In this document: piece after piece, positions 32,902 through 42,506 of the stretch
How the letters are laid out: each line of letters starts with the position of its first letter
How positions within the stretch are numbered: the first letter of the stretch is position 1
Notes under the pieces: generated by a model
What the model saw: only the letters and a program-made list of their open reading frames with translations
The model's database searches: none
Told to the model about the DNA's origin: nothing
Made by a program: the position numbers and the translations under genes
DNA from: Comamonadaceae bacterium
GTDB lineage: Bacteria > Pseudomonadota > Gammaproteobacteria > Burkholderiales > Burkholderiaceae_C
Reading direction: 5' to 3'
Assembly: GCA_947479935.1 (NCBI GenBank)
Contig: CANKBG010000009.1
Location: 1-64,000 of the forward strand
Length of the DNA stretch: 64,000 nt

Positions 32902-33805
32902 CAACAAGGCCTTGGCGGCCAAGTCTTCAGTACAGTCGCCAGGCCAAGAGTCATGGCGCCGATTTAAACGCCACAAACTGGCAGTTGTTTGCACGTTTGT
33001 TTTAAGCATCATTGTGTTGGCTGTTTTGCTGGGTCCATGGCTATGGCGCGTTCCAATCAATGAAATTGATTTTGCCGCTCGCATGCAAGGACCCTCTTGG
33101 GCCCATCCCTTGGGCACCGATGATTTGGGTCAAGACTTATTGGCCCGCGTACTTTACGGAGGCCGTATATCCTTGGCTGTGGGATTGGTCGCCATGCTGA
33201 TTGCCATTAGCGTTGGGGTGGTTGTCGGCGCAGTGGCCGGTATGTCCAGGGGCCCTGTTGATGTCTTTTTGATGTGGATCACTGACTTGTTTTTGTCATT
33301 GCCACAATTGCCTTTGTTGCTTTTGATTTTTTATTTGTTCAATGACAAATTGAAAAAAATAGTGGGGCCCGAGGCGGGTGTTTTTATTTTGGTCGTGGCT
33401 GTGATCGGCGGTTTGCGTTGGATGCCTGTGGCTCGCTTGGTCAGGGCGCAATTTCTCACATTGCGTGAAAAAGAGTTTGTTGAAGCGGCGCGCGCTTTAG
33501 GTGCCAGTCCTTGGCGACAAGTCACTGTGCATATCTTGCCCAATGCCATGGGCCCCGTCATTGTGGCGGCCACCATTGATGTGGCTGCAGCCATCATTGC
33601 CGAGTCCACGTTGTCATTTTTAGGACTTGGATTTCCGCCTGACATACCCACTTGGGGGCGTATTTTGTTTGACGCTAAAGACCACATGGATGTAGCGGTT
33701 CACTGGGCTTTATTTCCTGGGGCTTTGATTTTCATCACGGTGCTCACCATCAACTACATTGGCGACGGTTTGCGGGATGCTTACGATCCACGCCGTGTGC
33801 TTTAA
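32867..33805 (+). CDS. dppC: ABC transporter permease, DppC type
   Basis: A 312-residue second permease subunit. WRRFKRHKLAVVCTFVLSI is the family N-terminal membrane entry. HPLGTDDLGQDLLARVLYGGRISLAVG is the diagnostic DppC/OppC block. The coupling motif is EKEFVEAARALGASPWRQVTVHILPNA, and SFLGLGFPPDIPTWGRIL follows. The ATG at 32867 lies inside the 3' end of the first permease gene (35-base overlap), an unusually long overlap; no other ATG is available before the first membrane segment. The two permeases form the heterodimeric channel. Confidence 0.88.
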   Translation: MAGSTLVSPSTDNKALAAKSSVQSPGQESWRRFKRHKLAVVCTFVLSIIVLAVLLGPWLWRVPINEIDFAARMQGPSWAHPLGTDDLGQDLLARVLYGGRISLAVGLVAMLIAISVGVVVGAVAGMSRGPVDVFLMWITDLFLSLPQLPLLLLIFYLFNDKLKKIVGPEAGVFILVVAVIGGLRWMPVARLVRAQFLTLREKEFVEAARALGASPWRQVTVHILPNAMGPVIVAATIDVAAAIIAESTLSFLGLGFPPDIPTWGRILFDAKDHMDVAVHWALFPGALIFITVLTINYIGDGLRDAYDPRRVL

Positions 33806-33816
33806 AGGCGCTCAGG

Positions 33817-34794
33817 ATGTCTAACCCTTTGTTAAGAGTTGAAGACCTGCAGGTTCACTTCGATACCGATGATGGTGTGTTGCACGCTGTCGATGGCGTC
33901 AATTTTCACATTGATCGCAGCGAAACCTTGGGCGTAGTGGGTGAGTCTGGCTGTGGCAAAAGTGTCACTGCCATGACCATCATGAAACTTTTGGCCATGC
34001 CCCCTGGACGCATTGCCAAGGGTCAGATTTGGTTTGAGGGCACAGACTTGGTGCAAGCAGATGCGCAGACCATGCGAAATCTGCGCGCCAAAGAAATTGC
34101 CATGATTTTTCAAGAACCTATGACATCTCTCAACCCAGTGATGAGTGTGGGCGAGCAAATTGCAGAATCGTTGCGCTTGCATGAAGGCCTGTCGCCCAAG
34201 CAAGCCATGGAGAAAGCCGCTGAAATGCTGGGCTTGGTGAACATCCCTAAGCCAGCACAACGGATCAATGACTACCCCCATCAGTTCTCTGGCGGTATGC
34301 GTCAGAGGGTGATGATTGCCATGGCCTTGGCGTGCAAACCCAAACTGCTCATTGCAGACGAACCCACCACAGCTTTGGATGTGACCATTCAAGCTCAAAT
34401 TTTGGATCTGCTCAATGATTTGAAATCGCAAATGGGCATGTCCATCATGCTCATCACGCACGCCATGGGTGTGGTGGCTGAAACTGCACAACGCGTGGTG
34501 GTGATGTATGCAGGTCGAGTGGTCGAGGAGGCTGCCGTGGAAAATTTATTCGCTTCACCTGCGCACCCCTATACACAGGGCCTGATTCGATCTATTCCAA
34601 GAATTGACTTTGACAGTGAGAATAAACAGCGACTAGAGGCCATTCCCGGTACGGTGCCTAAGTTAATCAATCCACCTAAAGGCTGCCGATTTGCGCCTCG
34701 TTGTCAGCATGCCGCCGATCGATGTACTCAAGAAATGCCTGAGTTGCGTGAAATTTCTGCCGGTCACAAAGTGGCTTGCCACTTCTCAATATAA
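33817..34794 (+). CDS. dppD: ABC transporter ATP-binding protein, DppD type
   Basis: A 325-residue ATPase. Walker A is GESGCGKSV, the Q-loop is MIFQEPMTSLNPVM, the signature is QFSGGMRQRVMIA and Walker B is LLIADEPTTALD. The C-terminal oligopeptide/dipeptide extension has the cysteine-containing GCRFAPRCQHAADRC, which in this family can hold an iron-sulfur cluster or zinc. One point differs from most relatives: the H-loop region reads ITHAMGVVAETA, where the common form is THDLGVVA. It starts 11 bases after dppC, and dppF starts 5 bases after its stop. Confidence 0.9.
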   Translation: MSNPLLRVEDLQVHFDTDDGVLHAVDGVNFHIDRSETLGVVGESGCGKSVTAMTIMKLLAMPPGRIAKGQIWFEGTDLVQADAQTMRNLRAKEIAMIFQEPMTSLNPVMSVGEQIAESLRLHEGLSPKQAMEKAAEMLGLVNIPKPAQRINDYPHQFSGGMRQRVMIAMALACKPKLLIADEPTTALDVTIQAQILDLLNDLKSQMGMSIMLITHAMGVVAETAQRVVVMYAGRVVEEAAVENLFASPAHPYTQGLIRSIPRIDFDSENKQRLEAIPGTVPKLINPPKGCRFAPRCQHAADRCTQEMPELREISAGHKVACHFSI

Positions 34795-34799
34795 ATCTA

Positions 34800-35798
34800 A
34801 TGCCAGCTAAGAAACCCCTCTCACCAAGCCAGACTCCCTTGCTGGAAGTTAAGGGCCTCACCAAATATTTCCCCATCAAGGGTGGTATTTTTAGTCGCGA
34901 AGTAAATCGCGTTCATGCCGTCGATGGTGTGAGTTTCCACATCAATGCAGGTGAAACATTGGGCATGGTGGGTGAATCGGGTTGCGGTAAATCAACCACG
35001 GGCCGCTGTATTCTGAGGTTGATAGAACCCAGTTCGGGGCAAGTTGATTTCAATGGACAAAACGTGACCACCATGGGTCACGATGCGTTGCGTGAAGTTC
35101 GCCGTGACATGCAGATTATTTTCCAAGACCCATTTGCTTCCCTCAACCCGCGCATGACGGTGGAGGCCATCATTGGTGAAGCGCTCACCATTCACAAACT
35201 CGCTTCTTCAGCCGAAGCTTATCGGACTCGAATTGTCTCGCTTCTTGAAACCGTAGGGCTCAATGCCGATCACTTGAGGCGTTTTCCTCATGAATTTTCA
35301 GGGGGGCAACGTCAGCGCATTGGCATCGCTCGTGCTTTAGCGGTATCGCCCAAACTGATTGTGTGCGACGAACCCGTGTCAGCTCTTGATGTGTCTATTC
35401 AAGCGCAAGTCATTAATTTGCTAGAAGATTTGCAAGTCAAAATGGGCTTAACTTATTTGTTCATCGCCCATGATCTGTCGGTGGTTGAGCACATCAGCAA
35501 CCGTGTGGCGGTGATGTATCTGGGGCGAGTAGTCGAAATTGCATCTTCACGTGACCTGTACACCAACCCTAAGCATCCGTATACTGAGGCACTTCTTTCT
35601 GCTGTCCCTATTCCAGATCCTACAGCCAAGAAAAAGCGAATTGTCTTAACAGGTGACGTTCCCAGCCCCGTCAATCGTCCCAGTGGTTGCCATTTCCATC
35701 CGCGCTGCCCGAAAGCAACAGAGCGTTGCAAAGTTGAAGAGCCTCAATTGAAGACGGTGAGTTTGCTTCACCAAGCTGCTTGCCATTTAAACGATTAA
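34800..35798 (+). CDS. dppF: ABC transporter ATP-binding protein, DppF type
   Basis: A 332-residue second ATPase of the importer. [12 protein letters not shown] is the DppF/OppF opening. Walker A is [11 protein letters not shown], the Q-loop [14 protein letters not shown], the signature [16 protein letters not shown], Walker [11 protein letters not shown] and the H-loop [11 protein letters not shown]. The C-terminal extension has [15 protein letters not shown]. The ATG at 34800 is chosen; a TTG at 34776 would overlap dppD. With the partner ATPase it powers the transporter. The operon ends here: the next gene has its own ribosome site 46 bases on. Confidence 0.9.
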   Translation: MPAKKPLSPSQTPLLEVKGLTKYFPIKGGIFSREVNRVHAVDGVSFHINAGETLGMVGESGCGKSTTGRCILRLIEPSSGQVDFNGQNVTTMGHDALREVRRDMQIIFQDPFASLNPRMTVEAIIGEALTIHKLASSAEAYRTRIVSLLETVGLNADHLRRFPHEFSGGQRQRIGIARALAVSPKLIVCDEPVSALDVSIQAQVINLLEDLQVKMGLTYLFIAHDLSVVEHISNRVAVMYLGRVVEIASSRDLYTNPKHPYTEALLSAVPIPDPTAKKKRIVLTGDVPSPVNRPSGCHFHPRCPKATERCKVEEPQLKTVSLLHQAACHLND

Positions 35799-35844
35799 CC
35801 CCAGATGCTGCACTCTGTGCATCAATCTCACAAGGAGACGATAA

Positions 35845-37473
35845 ATGTTGAATTGGATTGATCAGCGAGTACCGGTTCGCTACATTGCTTTTTTTGCCAT
35901 TGTGGCGCTTTGGGTTCTGTCGGCCCTTCAATTGGTAGTGGGGCAGGTCAGCTTTTTATGGGTGCTGCTTTTAACCGGATTGGTGGTGGTGGGTGTGCAT
36001 GATTTGCAGCAATCCACACATGCCATTTTGCGTAACTACCCCATCATTGGCCACGTTCGTTTTTTATTGGAGTTCATTCGACCCGAATTGAGGCAATACT
36101 TCATTGAAGGCGACGGTGAGGCGGTACCATTTTCCAGATCGCAACGGTCTCTTGTTTATGCACGGGCCAAGGGTGAATCTGATAAGCGTCCTTTTGGCAC
36201 CCAACTGAACGTGCGCGAAGTTGGCTATGAGTGGTTAACGCACTCTATCAGTCCCTCCGTCATTGCATCGCACGACTTTCGAGTTCACGTGGGTGGTGCT
36301 CAATGTCAACAACCTTACGAAATCAGTTTGTTCAATGTATCCGCCATGAGCTTTGGTGCTTTAAGTGCCAATGCCATCATGGCCTTGAATTTGGGTGCAA
36401 AGAAGGGCGGTTTTATCCACGATACGGGCGAGGGTTCTATCTCACGCTATCACCGTGAACACGGCGGTGATCTCATCTGGGAGATCGGTTCAGGTTATTT
36501 TGGATGCCGAAACGACGATGGCACTTTCAATGCCGATCGATTTAAGCTAAATGCACTCTCACCTCAAGTCAAAATGATCGAGATCAAATTGAGTCAAGGT
36601 GCAAAACCAGGTCATGGCGGCGTCTTACCAGGACCCAAGGTCACGCCTGAAATTGCAGAAGCCCGAGGGGTTCCTGTGGGCGTAGATTGCGTTTCTCCTG
36701 CTGCACACAGCAGCTTTTCGACACCCACGGAACTGCTTCAATTTGTTCAAACACTTCGTGAGTTGAGCGAGGGCAAGCCCGTTGGCTTTAAATTGTGCAT
36801 TGGCCATCCTTGGGAATGGTTTGGCATTGCCAAAGCCATGCAAACAACAGGTATCCTCCCCGACTTTATTGTGGTGGATGGATCTGAGGGCGGAACGGGC
36901 GCCGCACCAGTCGAATTTACCGACCACATGGGCATGCCGATGCTGGAAGGCTTAAGGTTGGTTCACAACACGCTGGTGGGCTTGAACTTGCGTGATCACA
37001 TTCGCTTGGGTGCCAGTGGCAAGATCATCAGTGGTTTTGACGTCATGAGGACCTTAGCGTTGGGCGCCGATTGGTGCAACAGTGCCCGAGGCTTTATGTT
37101 TGCTTTGGGCTGTATTCAGGCTCAAACATGCCACACGGGAAATTGCCCCACTGGCGTAACCACGCAAGATCCAAAACGACAAATAGCCTTGGTTGTCCCC
37201 AGTAAGGCTGATCGCGTGAGAAATTTTCACCGTCAAACACTAGAGTCTGTTCAAGAGATGCTTCAGGCCACTGGTTTGTCCAAACCAGCGGATTTGAATT
37301 TGCAGCACATCATGCGGCGCGTGAGTGAACATGAGATTCAGAACTTGTCCGATTTGATGCCCAGTTTGTCAAAGGGAGAACTTTTGGAAGACAAGCCACT
37401 TGAAGGCTTTTTTGCCAAATACTGGCACGCAGCCAGCCCGGATCACTTTCAATTGCCATCATTTCACTTTTAA
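35845..37473 (+). CDS. FMN-binding glutamate synthase-like protein with N-terminal membrane anchor
   Basis: A 542-residue protein related to the FMN domain of glutamate synthase (GltB-like, YerD type). Residues about 12-52 contain two membrane segments. The catalytic part has SAMSFGALSANAIMALNLGA, GEGSISRYH, KLSQGAKPGHGGVLPG and VDGSEGGTGAAPVEF, all GltS FMN/2-oxoglutarate-site blocks. The 3Fe-4S cysteines are in CIQAQTCHTGNCPTG. The glutamine amidotransferase domain is missing, so ammonia or another donor would be needed; its real reaction is unknown. AAGGAG lies 8 bases before the ATG. It follows the peptide importer by 46 bases and might process nitrogen released from the imported compound. 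Confidence 0.85.
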   Translation: MLNWIDQRVPVRYIAFFAIVALWVLSALQLVVGQVSFLWVLLLTGLVVVGVHDLQQSTHAILRNYPIIGHVRFLLEFIRPELRQYFIEGDGEAVPFSRSQRSLVYARAKGESDKRPFGTQLNVREVGYEWLTHSISPSVIASHDFRVHVGGAQCQQPYEISLFNVSAMSFGALSANAIMALNLGAKKGGFIHDTGEGSISRYHREHGGDLIWEIGSGYFGCRNDDGTFNADRFKLNALSPQVKMIEIKLSQGAKPGHGGVLPGPKVTPEIAEARGVPVGVDCVSPAAHSSFSTPTELLQFVQTLRELSEGKPVGFKLCIGHPWEWFGIAKAMQTTGILPDFIVVDGSEGGTGAAPVEFTDHMGMPMLEGLRLVHNTLVGLNLRDHIRLGASGKIISGFDVMRTLALGADWCNSARGFMFALGCIQAQTCHTGNCPTGVTTQDPKRQIALVVPSKADRVRNFHRQTLESVQEMLQATGLSKPADLNLQHIMRRVSEHEIQNLSDLMPSLSKGELLEDKPLEGFFAKYWHAASPDHFQLPSFHF

Positions 37474-37637
37474 ATCTGGCCATTGCCACCACGGATGACG
37501 ATCACTGTCGCGATATTCGCTTGCCAGACAGGAACGTGTTGATCAATATGGGTTCGTAACAAATCATGTCGAAGCCCTGGCGTTATGTTGAAGGTTCATG
37601 GAGGTGTACTATCTATTTATTATGCTGAAAATGTTTT

Positions 37638-37919
37638 ATGCTTTATAAATTCAAATCAAAAGTCACTGGCGATCTGATCATGTTGGAGCCCGATGCCAAG
37701 CGACTGCTCAAAATCATGGGCCGCGAAAATCAGGTAAAGGGTATCTTCTTGGTTGAGCAAATTCCAGCAGCCATCGAAGCGCTTCAAATTGCGGTGGCGC
37801 AAGAAGAGCAAGGTCGAGTTGAGACCAAGCAAGTTTCTCTTAGGCAACGCAGTTTGCCCATCCTCAAAATGCTGGGATTGTGCCTAGAGAAATCTGCTGA
37901 TGTGGTCTGGGGCGTTTAA
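37638..37919 (+). CDS. DUF1840 family protein
   Basis: A 93-residue protein typical of betaproteobacteria. The opening MLYKFKSKVTGDLIMLEPDAKRLLKIMGRE and the following KGIFLVEQIPAAIEALQ are the DUF1840 pattern. The second half has KQVSLRQRSLPILKMLGLCLEK. No signal peptide or membrane span is present. The function is not known. The ribosome site is weak. The 164-base gap upstream has a possible TTGAAG -35 about 40 bases before the ATG, but the matching -10 is unclear. The DUF192 gene converges 32 bases downstream. Confidence 0.85.
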   Translation: MLYKFKSKVTGDLIMLEPDAKRLLKIMGRENQVKGIFLVEQIPAAIEALQIAVAQEEQGRVETKQVSLRQRSLPILKMLGLCLEKSADVVWGV

Positions 37920-37951
37920 AGTTTCAAGTTATAAAAGCGAACAGCTCAGTT

Positions 37952-38452
37952 TTATTTGCTAAAGCCGGGGCCAGTCAACTTAAAGCCAGCTTGAATGTTG
38001 CGCTTGGCAAACCAGCCTTGGTTCATCTCCAACACAAAACGGACTGGTTTTTTGGAGCAATGTGAGTCATCGTTTTGGGGCTTCATATCAGCCAAGTTCA
38101 CGATGGTGCCGTCATCTGATACAAAGGCCGCCGTCAAGGGTAGGAGCGTATTGCGCATCCAGAAGCACTGAACAGCAGGTTGTTCAAATACAAACAGCAT
38201 GCCTTCGTTCTGGGGCATTTCTTTGCGCCACATGAGCCCGATTTGACGCTGCTCATAATCTTGCGCCACCTGCACTTGAATGAGGTGCATTCCAGCATTC
38301 AAAGTGGTTCTGGACAGTTGTGTTTGGGGCGCGCCTTGAGCAAAAGCAGACAATGTGAAGATTGTTGCTGTGATGGCTACAAAGCATCGAGAGAAATGAA
38401 TTTTAATCAAGCGAATAAGGGTCGTGAAAGGGGCGTTCATGTCATCGGGCAT
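37952..38452 (-). CDS. DUF192 family exported protein
   Basis: A 166-residue protein with a signal peptide (hydrophobic run FVAITATIFTLSAFAQG, cleaved about residue 38) and a single DUF192 domain. QRQIGLMWRKEMPQNEGMLFVF and FWMRNTLLPLTAAFVSDDGTIV are the family's two conserved blocks, and LEMNQGWFAKRNIQAG closes the domain. The role of DUF192 proteins is unclear. An alternative start four codons later (38440) is equally plausible, as neither has a strong ribosome site. It is divergent from icd across 77 bases. Confidence 0.85.
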   Translation of the reverse strand: MPDDMNAPFTTLIRLIKIHFSRCFVAITATIFTLSAFAQGAPQTQLSRTTLNAGMHLIQVQVAQDYEQRQIGLMWRKEMPQNEGMLFVFEQPAVQCFWMRNTLLPLTAAFVSDDGTIVNLADMKPQNDDSHCSKKPVRFVLEMNQGWFAKRNIQAGFKLTGPGFSK

Positions 38453-38529
38453 CTTAGGGAGTGTAGGGCGGTACTTGACCGGATTGTGACTGATTTTCTA
38501 GATAGAATGATTCCACGGAGAGTCTGTCA

Positions 38530-39783
38530 ATGTACCAACACATTCAAGTTCCATCGCAGGGCACCAAAATAGCGGTTAATGCCGATCATTCATTGAAGGT
38601 GCCCCTTGACCCCATCATTCCTTTCATAGAGGGTGACGGTACGGGCGTAGACATTACCCCCGTCATGATCAAGGTGGTAAATGCAGCGGTCAACAAGGCT
38701 TACAAAGGCCTTCGCACCATTCACTGGATGGAGGTCTATGCAGGCGAAAAAGCGGCAAAGCTTTACGGCGCGGATCAGTACTTGCCAGCCGAAACTTTGG
38801 CCGCCCTGAAAGAATATGTTGTCTCTATCAAAGGGCCCTTGAACGCCCCTTCTTCTGGCAATATCCGATCGCTCAATGTGGCATTGCGGCAAGAACTCGA
38901 TTTGTATGTCTGTCTCAGGCCCTTGCGATATTTCAAAGGGGTACCATCACCCGTTCGGGAGCCTGAAAAAACCAACATTACCTTGTTTCGTGAAAATTCA
39001 GAAGATATTTACGCAGGCATTGAATATGCAGCCAACACTGCAGAAAGCCAAAAGCTCATTGCTTTTTTAACCCAAGAGTTGGGCGCGAAAAGCATTCGTT
39101 TCCCTGCTACTTCTGGCATTGGTATCAAGCCCGTGTCGAGTGAAGGTACCAAGCGCTTGGTTCGCAAAGCCATTCAGTACGCCATTGACCACGACAAGCC
39201 AAGTGTCACCATCGTCCACAAGGGCAATATCATGAAGTACACCGAGGGCGCTTTTCGAGATTGGGCTTACGAATTAGCTCAAGAAGAATTTGCAGCCAAG
39301 ATCATTGACGATGGACCATGGTGTCAAATTAAAAATACCAAGACGGGCAAAAATATCACGGTCAAAGACATTGCGATGGATGCATTTTTGCAGCAAATTC
39401 TCATGCGCCCCCAAGAATTCTCTGTGGTGGCCACTTTGAATTTAAATGGCGACTACATCTCAGACGCAGTTTCTGCGCAAGTGGGCGGTATTGGCATTGC
39501 GCCTGGTGCCAATATGTCAGACAGCGTGGCATGCTTTGAAGCCACCGTGGGCGCTTTGTCTAAGTTTGCTGGCAAAGACTATGTCAATCCAGGCTCAGAA
39601 ATTTTGTCTGCCGAAATGATGCTCCGGTACATGGGTTGGACCGAGGCCGCCGACATCATCCTTCAAGCCATGGAAGAGGCCATTCAAAGCAAGCGCGTGA
39701 CGCACGACTTTGCCAAACTCATGGATGGCGCTTCTCAAGTGAGTTGTTCAGGATTTGGCCAAGTATTGATTGATTTCATGTAA
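38530..39783 (+). CDS. icd: NADP-dependent isocitrate dehydrogenase
   Basis: Oxidises isocitrate to 2-oxoglutarate and CO2 in the TCA cycle, making NADPH. A 417-residue E. coli-type homodimeric enzyme. [14 protein letters not shown] is the N-terminal block. The substrate loop [24 protein letters not shown] contains the phosphorylatable Ser of the family. [33 protein letters not shown] and [26 protein letters not shown] are the cofactor and metal regions. GGAG lies 9 bases before the ATG. A small conserved-looking ORF follows after 33 bases. This is a housekeeping gene. Confidence 0.96.
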   Translation: MYQHIQVPSQGTKIAVNADHSLKVPLDPIIPFIEGDGTGVDITPVMIKVVNAAVNKAYKGLRTIHWMEVYAGEKAAKLYGADQYLPAETLAALKEYVVSIKGPLNAPSSGNIRSLNVALRQELDLYVCLRPLRYFKGVPSPVREPEKTNITLFRENSEDIYAGIEYAANTAESQKLIAFLTQELGAKSIRFPATSGIGIKPVSSEGTKRLVRKAIQYAIDHDKPSVTIVHKGNIMKYTEGAFRDWAYELAQEEFAAKIIDDGPWCQIKNTKTGKNITVKDIAMDAFLQQILMRPQEFSVVATLNLNGDYISDAVSAQVGGIGIAPGANMSDSVACFEATVGALSKFAGKDYVNPGSEILSAEMMLRYMGWTEAADIILQAMEEAIQSKRVTHDFAKLMDGASQVSCSGFGQVLIDFM

Positions 39784-39816
39784 TGGCTCCACGCCATTTC
39801 AACGTAAATACCTAGC

Positions 39817-40149
39817 ATGTACGAAGAGAACCAAAGCTTCGTACCCGAATCTTTCATGGCCTTGTATGTCAAGAAGGGTCAATACAAGCCCAGCTTGCCA
39901 CGTGCTGAACTGACTCAACGCTACGAATGGTGTGAAGACATGGCCAACATGCTGGTTGACACTGCTAGCACACAGCAATTTCAGTTGGGTATTACCGAAG
40001 AAGATGTATTAGAACGATGCTGGCGTGGCCTGATGGTTGAGCCCACTTCCATCTCGTCAGTCGAATCTTTCTGGGTGGTGTGCCGATTGGCTGAATTGTT
40101 GTCATGGCCTATTCCGCAAGCCCAGTGGACGCTGGCTTCTGATGCTTAA
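39817..40149 (+). CDS. Small conserved hypothetical protein downstream of icd
   Basis: A 110-residue acidic protein (MYEENQSFVPESFMALYV). The middle has the helix-rich ELTQRYEWCEDMANMLVDTA and LGITEEDVLERCWRGL, followed by WVVCRLAELLSW. I recall similar proteins in Comamonadaceae carrying the label ATPase with chaperone activity, but there is no P-loop or other ATPase motif here, so that name is not supported. No signal peptide. It lies 33 bases after icd and is probably cotranscribed. Function unknown. Confidence 0.7.
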   Translation: MYEENQSFVPESFMALYVKKGQYKPSLPRAELTQRYEWCEDMANMLVDTASTQQFQLGITEEDVLERCWRGLMVEPTSISSVESFWVVCRLAELLSWPIPQAQWTLASDA

Positions 40150-40240
40150 ATTAATACTTCACGCACCTTATTGACGTTCTTGATGCCAAAAAGCCAAGCT
40201 TTCACCTAGATGCCATATTTGGTTTCAAAGGGTGTAATGA

Positions 40241-40879
40241 TCAATGCATCCAATAATTGCCAGCGAGCATGATGGCAGCACCCAGAGTTGCGGCAGGGAA
40301 AAGCCACCAAGCCGGTACCAAACGCTCATCCTGACTTGGAACTTGTTTGGGGTGTTGTGTCTGCGCGCTAAGACCAGAGGGAGAATGGAATGATGTGGCA
40401 ACCCGCGTCTTTTCCGGCATGGCGTCACTGGAGGTTGCCTCGGGTGCCAAGGAAATTTGAAATGCCTTGAAAAAGTCATCCGCCATTTTCTTGGCCACGC
40501 TGTCAATGAGTCTGGATCCTACTTGCGCCAGTTTGCCGCCAATTTGCGCTTTGGCTTCATAACTCAACTCGGTGCATTTCGCAGATTCTTTGAGTGTCAC
40601 AGTAGCGGTACCCTTGCCAAATCCTACAGCGCCCCCTTGCCCTTCAAATTGCATGACGCAAAATTCTGGCTCTCTGGCTTCTGCCAATTTGAGTGAGCCC
40701 TGAAAACGTGCCTTCAAGGGGCCAATGGCCGTTTTAATGACCACTCGAAATTCATCGGGTGTGACACGTTCCACAGATTCACATCCTGGCAGACATTGCT
40801 TTAAAACTACTGGATCGTTCAAGGCTTCCCAAACCTTTTGGCGTGATGCCGAAATGAGTTGCTGCCCTAATATTTCCAT
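40241..40879 (-). CDS. CoxG-like SRPBCC-domain protein with C-terminal membrane anchor
   Basis: A 212-residue protein of the CoxG (CO dehydrogenase subunit G) family. LISASRQKVWEALNDPVVLKQCLPGCESV is the family opening, with GKGTATVTLKE and LSYEAKAQIGGKLAQVGSRLI following; the SRPBCC domain covers about 1-150. A variable linker then leads to one membrane span at the C-terminus (VPAWWLFPAATLGAAIMLAG). CoxG proteins help recruit or mature molybdenum hydroxylases at the membrane. It is the last gene in the Mo-hydroxylase direction, 70 bases after the crotonase gene. Confidence 0.87.
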   Translation of the reverse strand: MEILGQQLISASRQKVWEALNDPVVLKQCLPGCESVERVTPDEFRVVIKTAIGPLKARFQGSLKLAEAREPEFCVMQFEGQGGAVGFGKGTATVTLKESAKCTELSYEAKAQIGGKLAQVGSRLIDSVAKKMADDFFKAFQISLAPEATSSDAMPEKTRVATSFHSPSGLSAQTQHPKQVPSQDERLVPAWWLFPAATLGAAIMLAGNYWMH

Positions 40880-40949
40880 GATGCTGTTGCTTTCTTCTTT
40901 ACTGTCTAAGAGTCTTATTTTTAGACTGTTAATTTAAAGATTGGAAAAA

Positions 40950-41681
40950 TCAATGCGCTTTTTTCTTCATTGCGGCCGAAGTGTTGACCATGGCGTGCAA
41001 ACTTCGTGCGTAGTCAATGGCGCCTTGCTCGTCCATGCGAGGCGCCACGCGCAAGTATTCTTTCAAGCCCAAAATAGCTGGGCGAGGGCGGCTTAAAAGT
41101 GTGTCGCAAAACCTCGTCACTTCCGAATTCAATTGAGCTTGTGGCACCACATTGCTGATGATGCCGTAAGACATAGCTTGGGACGCACTGATAAAGTCGG
41201 CGGAGTAAGCCATGTACAAAATAGCATTGCGGTTCATACGGTCGTAAATGGCCGACATGACCATGGTCGGCATCACGTTGTGTGCAATTTCAGGAATATT
41301 GAAGGAGGCTGAGTCGCTGGCAAATGACACGTCGCACAAAGAGGCAATGGCGGTTCCAAAACCCATGCACTTGCCTTCAATTACACCAATGACCGGTACC
41401 AAGCTGCTGCGCAAGGCTTTGTAGCTGTTAAAAATAGAGTCGTATTCGGGGCGCCTTGAATAGGCTTCGGGTGATGGTGGAAAATCTGCATCGCGAACCC
41501 TGCCCGTGCAAAAATCAGGGCCTACACTACTTAACACCACGCAATCCGAAGTTTCATGGGCTTTCATCACAGCTTCAGACAAAGCAGCAGCCATGCTGTC
41601 TGAAACGCCATTGCCTTCAGCACGATTGAATTGAATTCGCAGAATGCGGCCGTCTTGTTTAATTTTTATTTCATCGCTCAT
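40950..41681 (-). CDS. Crotonase-fold (enoyl-CoA hydratase/isomerase family) protein with one catalytic Glu
   Basis: A 243-residue crotonase-superfamily protein. The first catalytic Glu (GGGCELA in hydratases) is replaced: the block reads GFGTAIASLCD with Ala111. The second is kept as Glu131 in FNIPEIAHNV. One-Glu members are often isomerases or CoA thioester hydrolases. The ATG at 41681 overlaps the upstream stop as ATGA and has GGAG 6 bases before it, so it is coupled to the alpha/beta hydrolase. Within the Mo-hydroxylase operon it probably acts on the CoA ester or ring-opened product; 2-furoyl-CoA-type degradation uses a comparable set of enzymes. Confidence 0.82.
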   Translation of the reverse strand: MSDEIKIKQDGRILRIQFNRAEGNGVSDSMAAALSEAVMKAHETSDCVVLSSVGPDFCTGRVRDADFPPSPEAYSRRPEYDSIFNSYKALRSSLVPVIGVIEGKCMGFGTAIASLCDVSFASDSASFNIPEIAHNVMPTMVMSAIYDRMNRNAILYMAYSADFISASQAMSYGIISNVVPQAQLNSEVTRFCDTLLSRPRPAILGLKEYLRVAPRMDEQGAIDYARSLHAMVNTSAAMKKKAH

Positions 41682-42505
41682 ACTTGGCTCCATGTCGAGT
41701 TTTGAAAAAAGTGCCGCATTAACGCAGCGTTAAATAAAATAGCATGGTCGATATTGGGTAGGTGTCCTGCATTGGCAATAACTTCCAACCGTGAATCCTT
41801 GATTTTTGACTGCATCAATTGCATGGCTTGAGGCAATGGCCCATCATTGGCGCCCACCACCAGTGTTGTTGGGACATTGATTTGATGGATCTGGTCTAAA
41901 TAATTCAGCCCCTGAATGGCGCGAGCGCAACTGACAAATCCTGAAACTTGCGTTTGTCCAATGGTGTCTCTAAATTCTTTGCCAATGGTGGGATGTGCTT
42001 CTATAAAGGGTACGCCAAACCAACGCTCAGAAGTGGACACTGCCAAGGCTTGACAGCCCTGTGTTTCAGCGGCGATGATGCGCTCGTTCCAAATATCACC
42101 CATCGGTATTGGCATATCTGCCCTGGAATCGCAAAGAACCAAACTGAGCAATCGATGGCTGTGCTGAAAGCCCAAGCCGGCACCGCTCATGCCGCCCAAA
42201 GACAAGCCGACATAGTGGGCTTTCGAAATATTCAAACTATCCAAAACAGCTACGCTGTCTGCCACTAAATCGTCCATGGTGCATGTTTTCGAATTGCATT
42301 CTGACTGACCGTGGCCGCGTGTATCGGCACAAACTACACGCCATCCAGTGGCTGCCAGCAATTTCGATTGCTCGCGCCACATCATGCTGGACGACAAAAT
42401 GGAATGCGCCATCAAAATAACGGGGCCATCGCTGGGCCCTTCTGTATGGACCGCAATTTTTCCTGCAGAACCTTGAACCTTGAGGGTCATCGTTGGCTGT
42501 GTCAT
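41678..42505 (-). CDS. Alpha/beta hydrolase (enol-lactonase-like)
   Basis: A 275-residue alpha/beta-hydrolase. The oxyanion region is VILMAHSILSSSMMW, the nucleophile elbow GLSLGGMSG (Ser), an Asp lies in TTLVVGANDGPLP and the catalytic His in NAGHLPNIDHA. The pattern is close to 3-oxoadipate enol-lactonase and related ring-opening hydrolases. The ATG at 42505 is chosen: it falls just after the large-subunit stop (TGA at 42507-42509) with AGGAG upstream. Position between the Mo hydroxylase and the crotonase suggests hydrolysis of a hydroxylated ring, lactone or ester intermediate. Confidence 0.83.
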   Translation of the reverse strand: MTQPTMTLKVQGSAGKIAVHTEGPSDGPVILMAHSILSSSMMWREQSKLLAATGWRVVCADTRGHGQSECNSKTCTMDDLVADSVAVLDSLNISKAHYVGLSLGGMSGAGLGFQHSHRLLSLVLCDSRADMPIPMGDIWNERIIAAETQGCQALAVSTSERWFGVPFIEAHPTIGKEFRDTIGQTQVSGFVSCARAIQGLNYLDQIHQINVPTTLVVGANDGPLPQAMQLMQSKIKDSRLEVIANAGHLPNIDHAILFNAALMRHFFQNSTWSQV

Positions 42506-42506
42506 G

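Noticed and set aside
33832-34491. 219-residue ORF on the - strand
   Set aside because: Antisense to the DppD-type ATPase with complete Walker motifs.
39817-40149. ATPase with chaperone activity as the name of the small gene after icd
   Set aside because: No P-loop, Walker B or other ATPase feature in 110 residues; the label probably spread by transfer.
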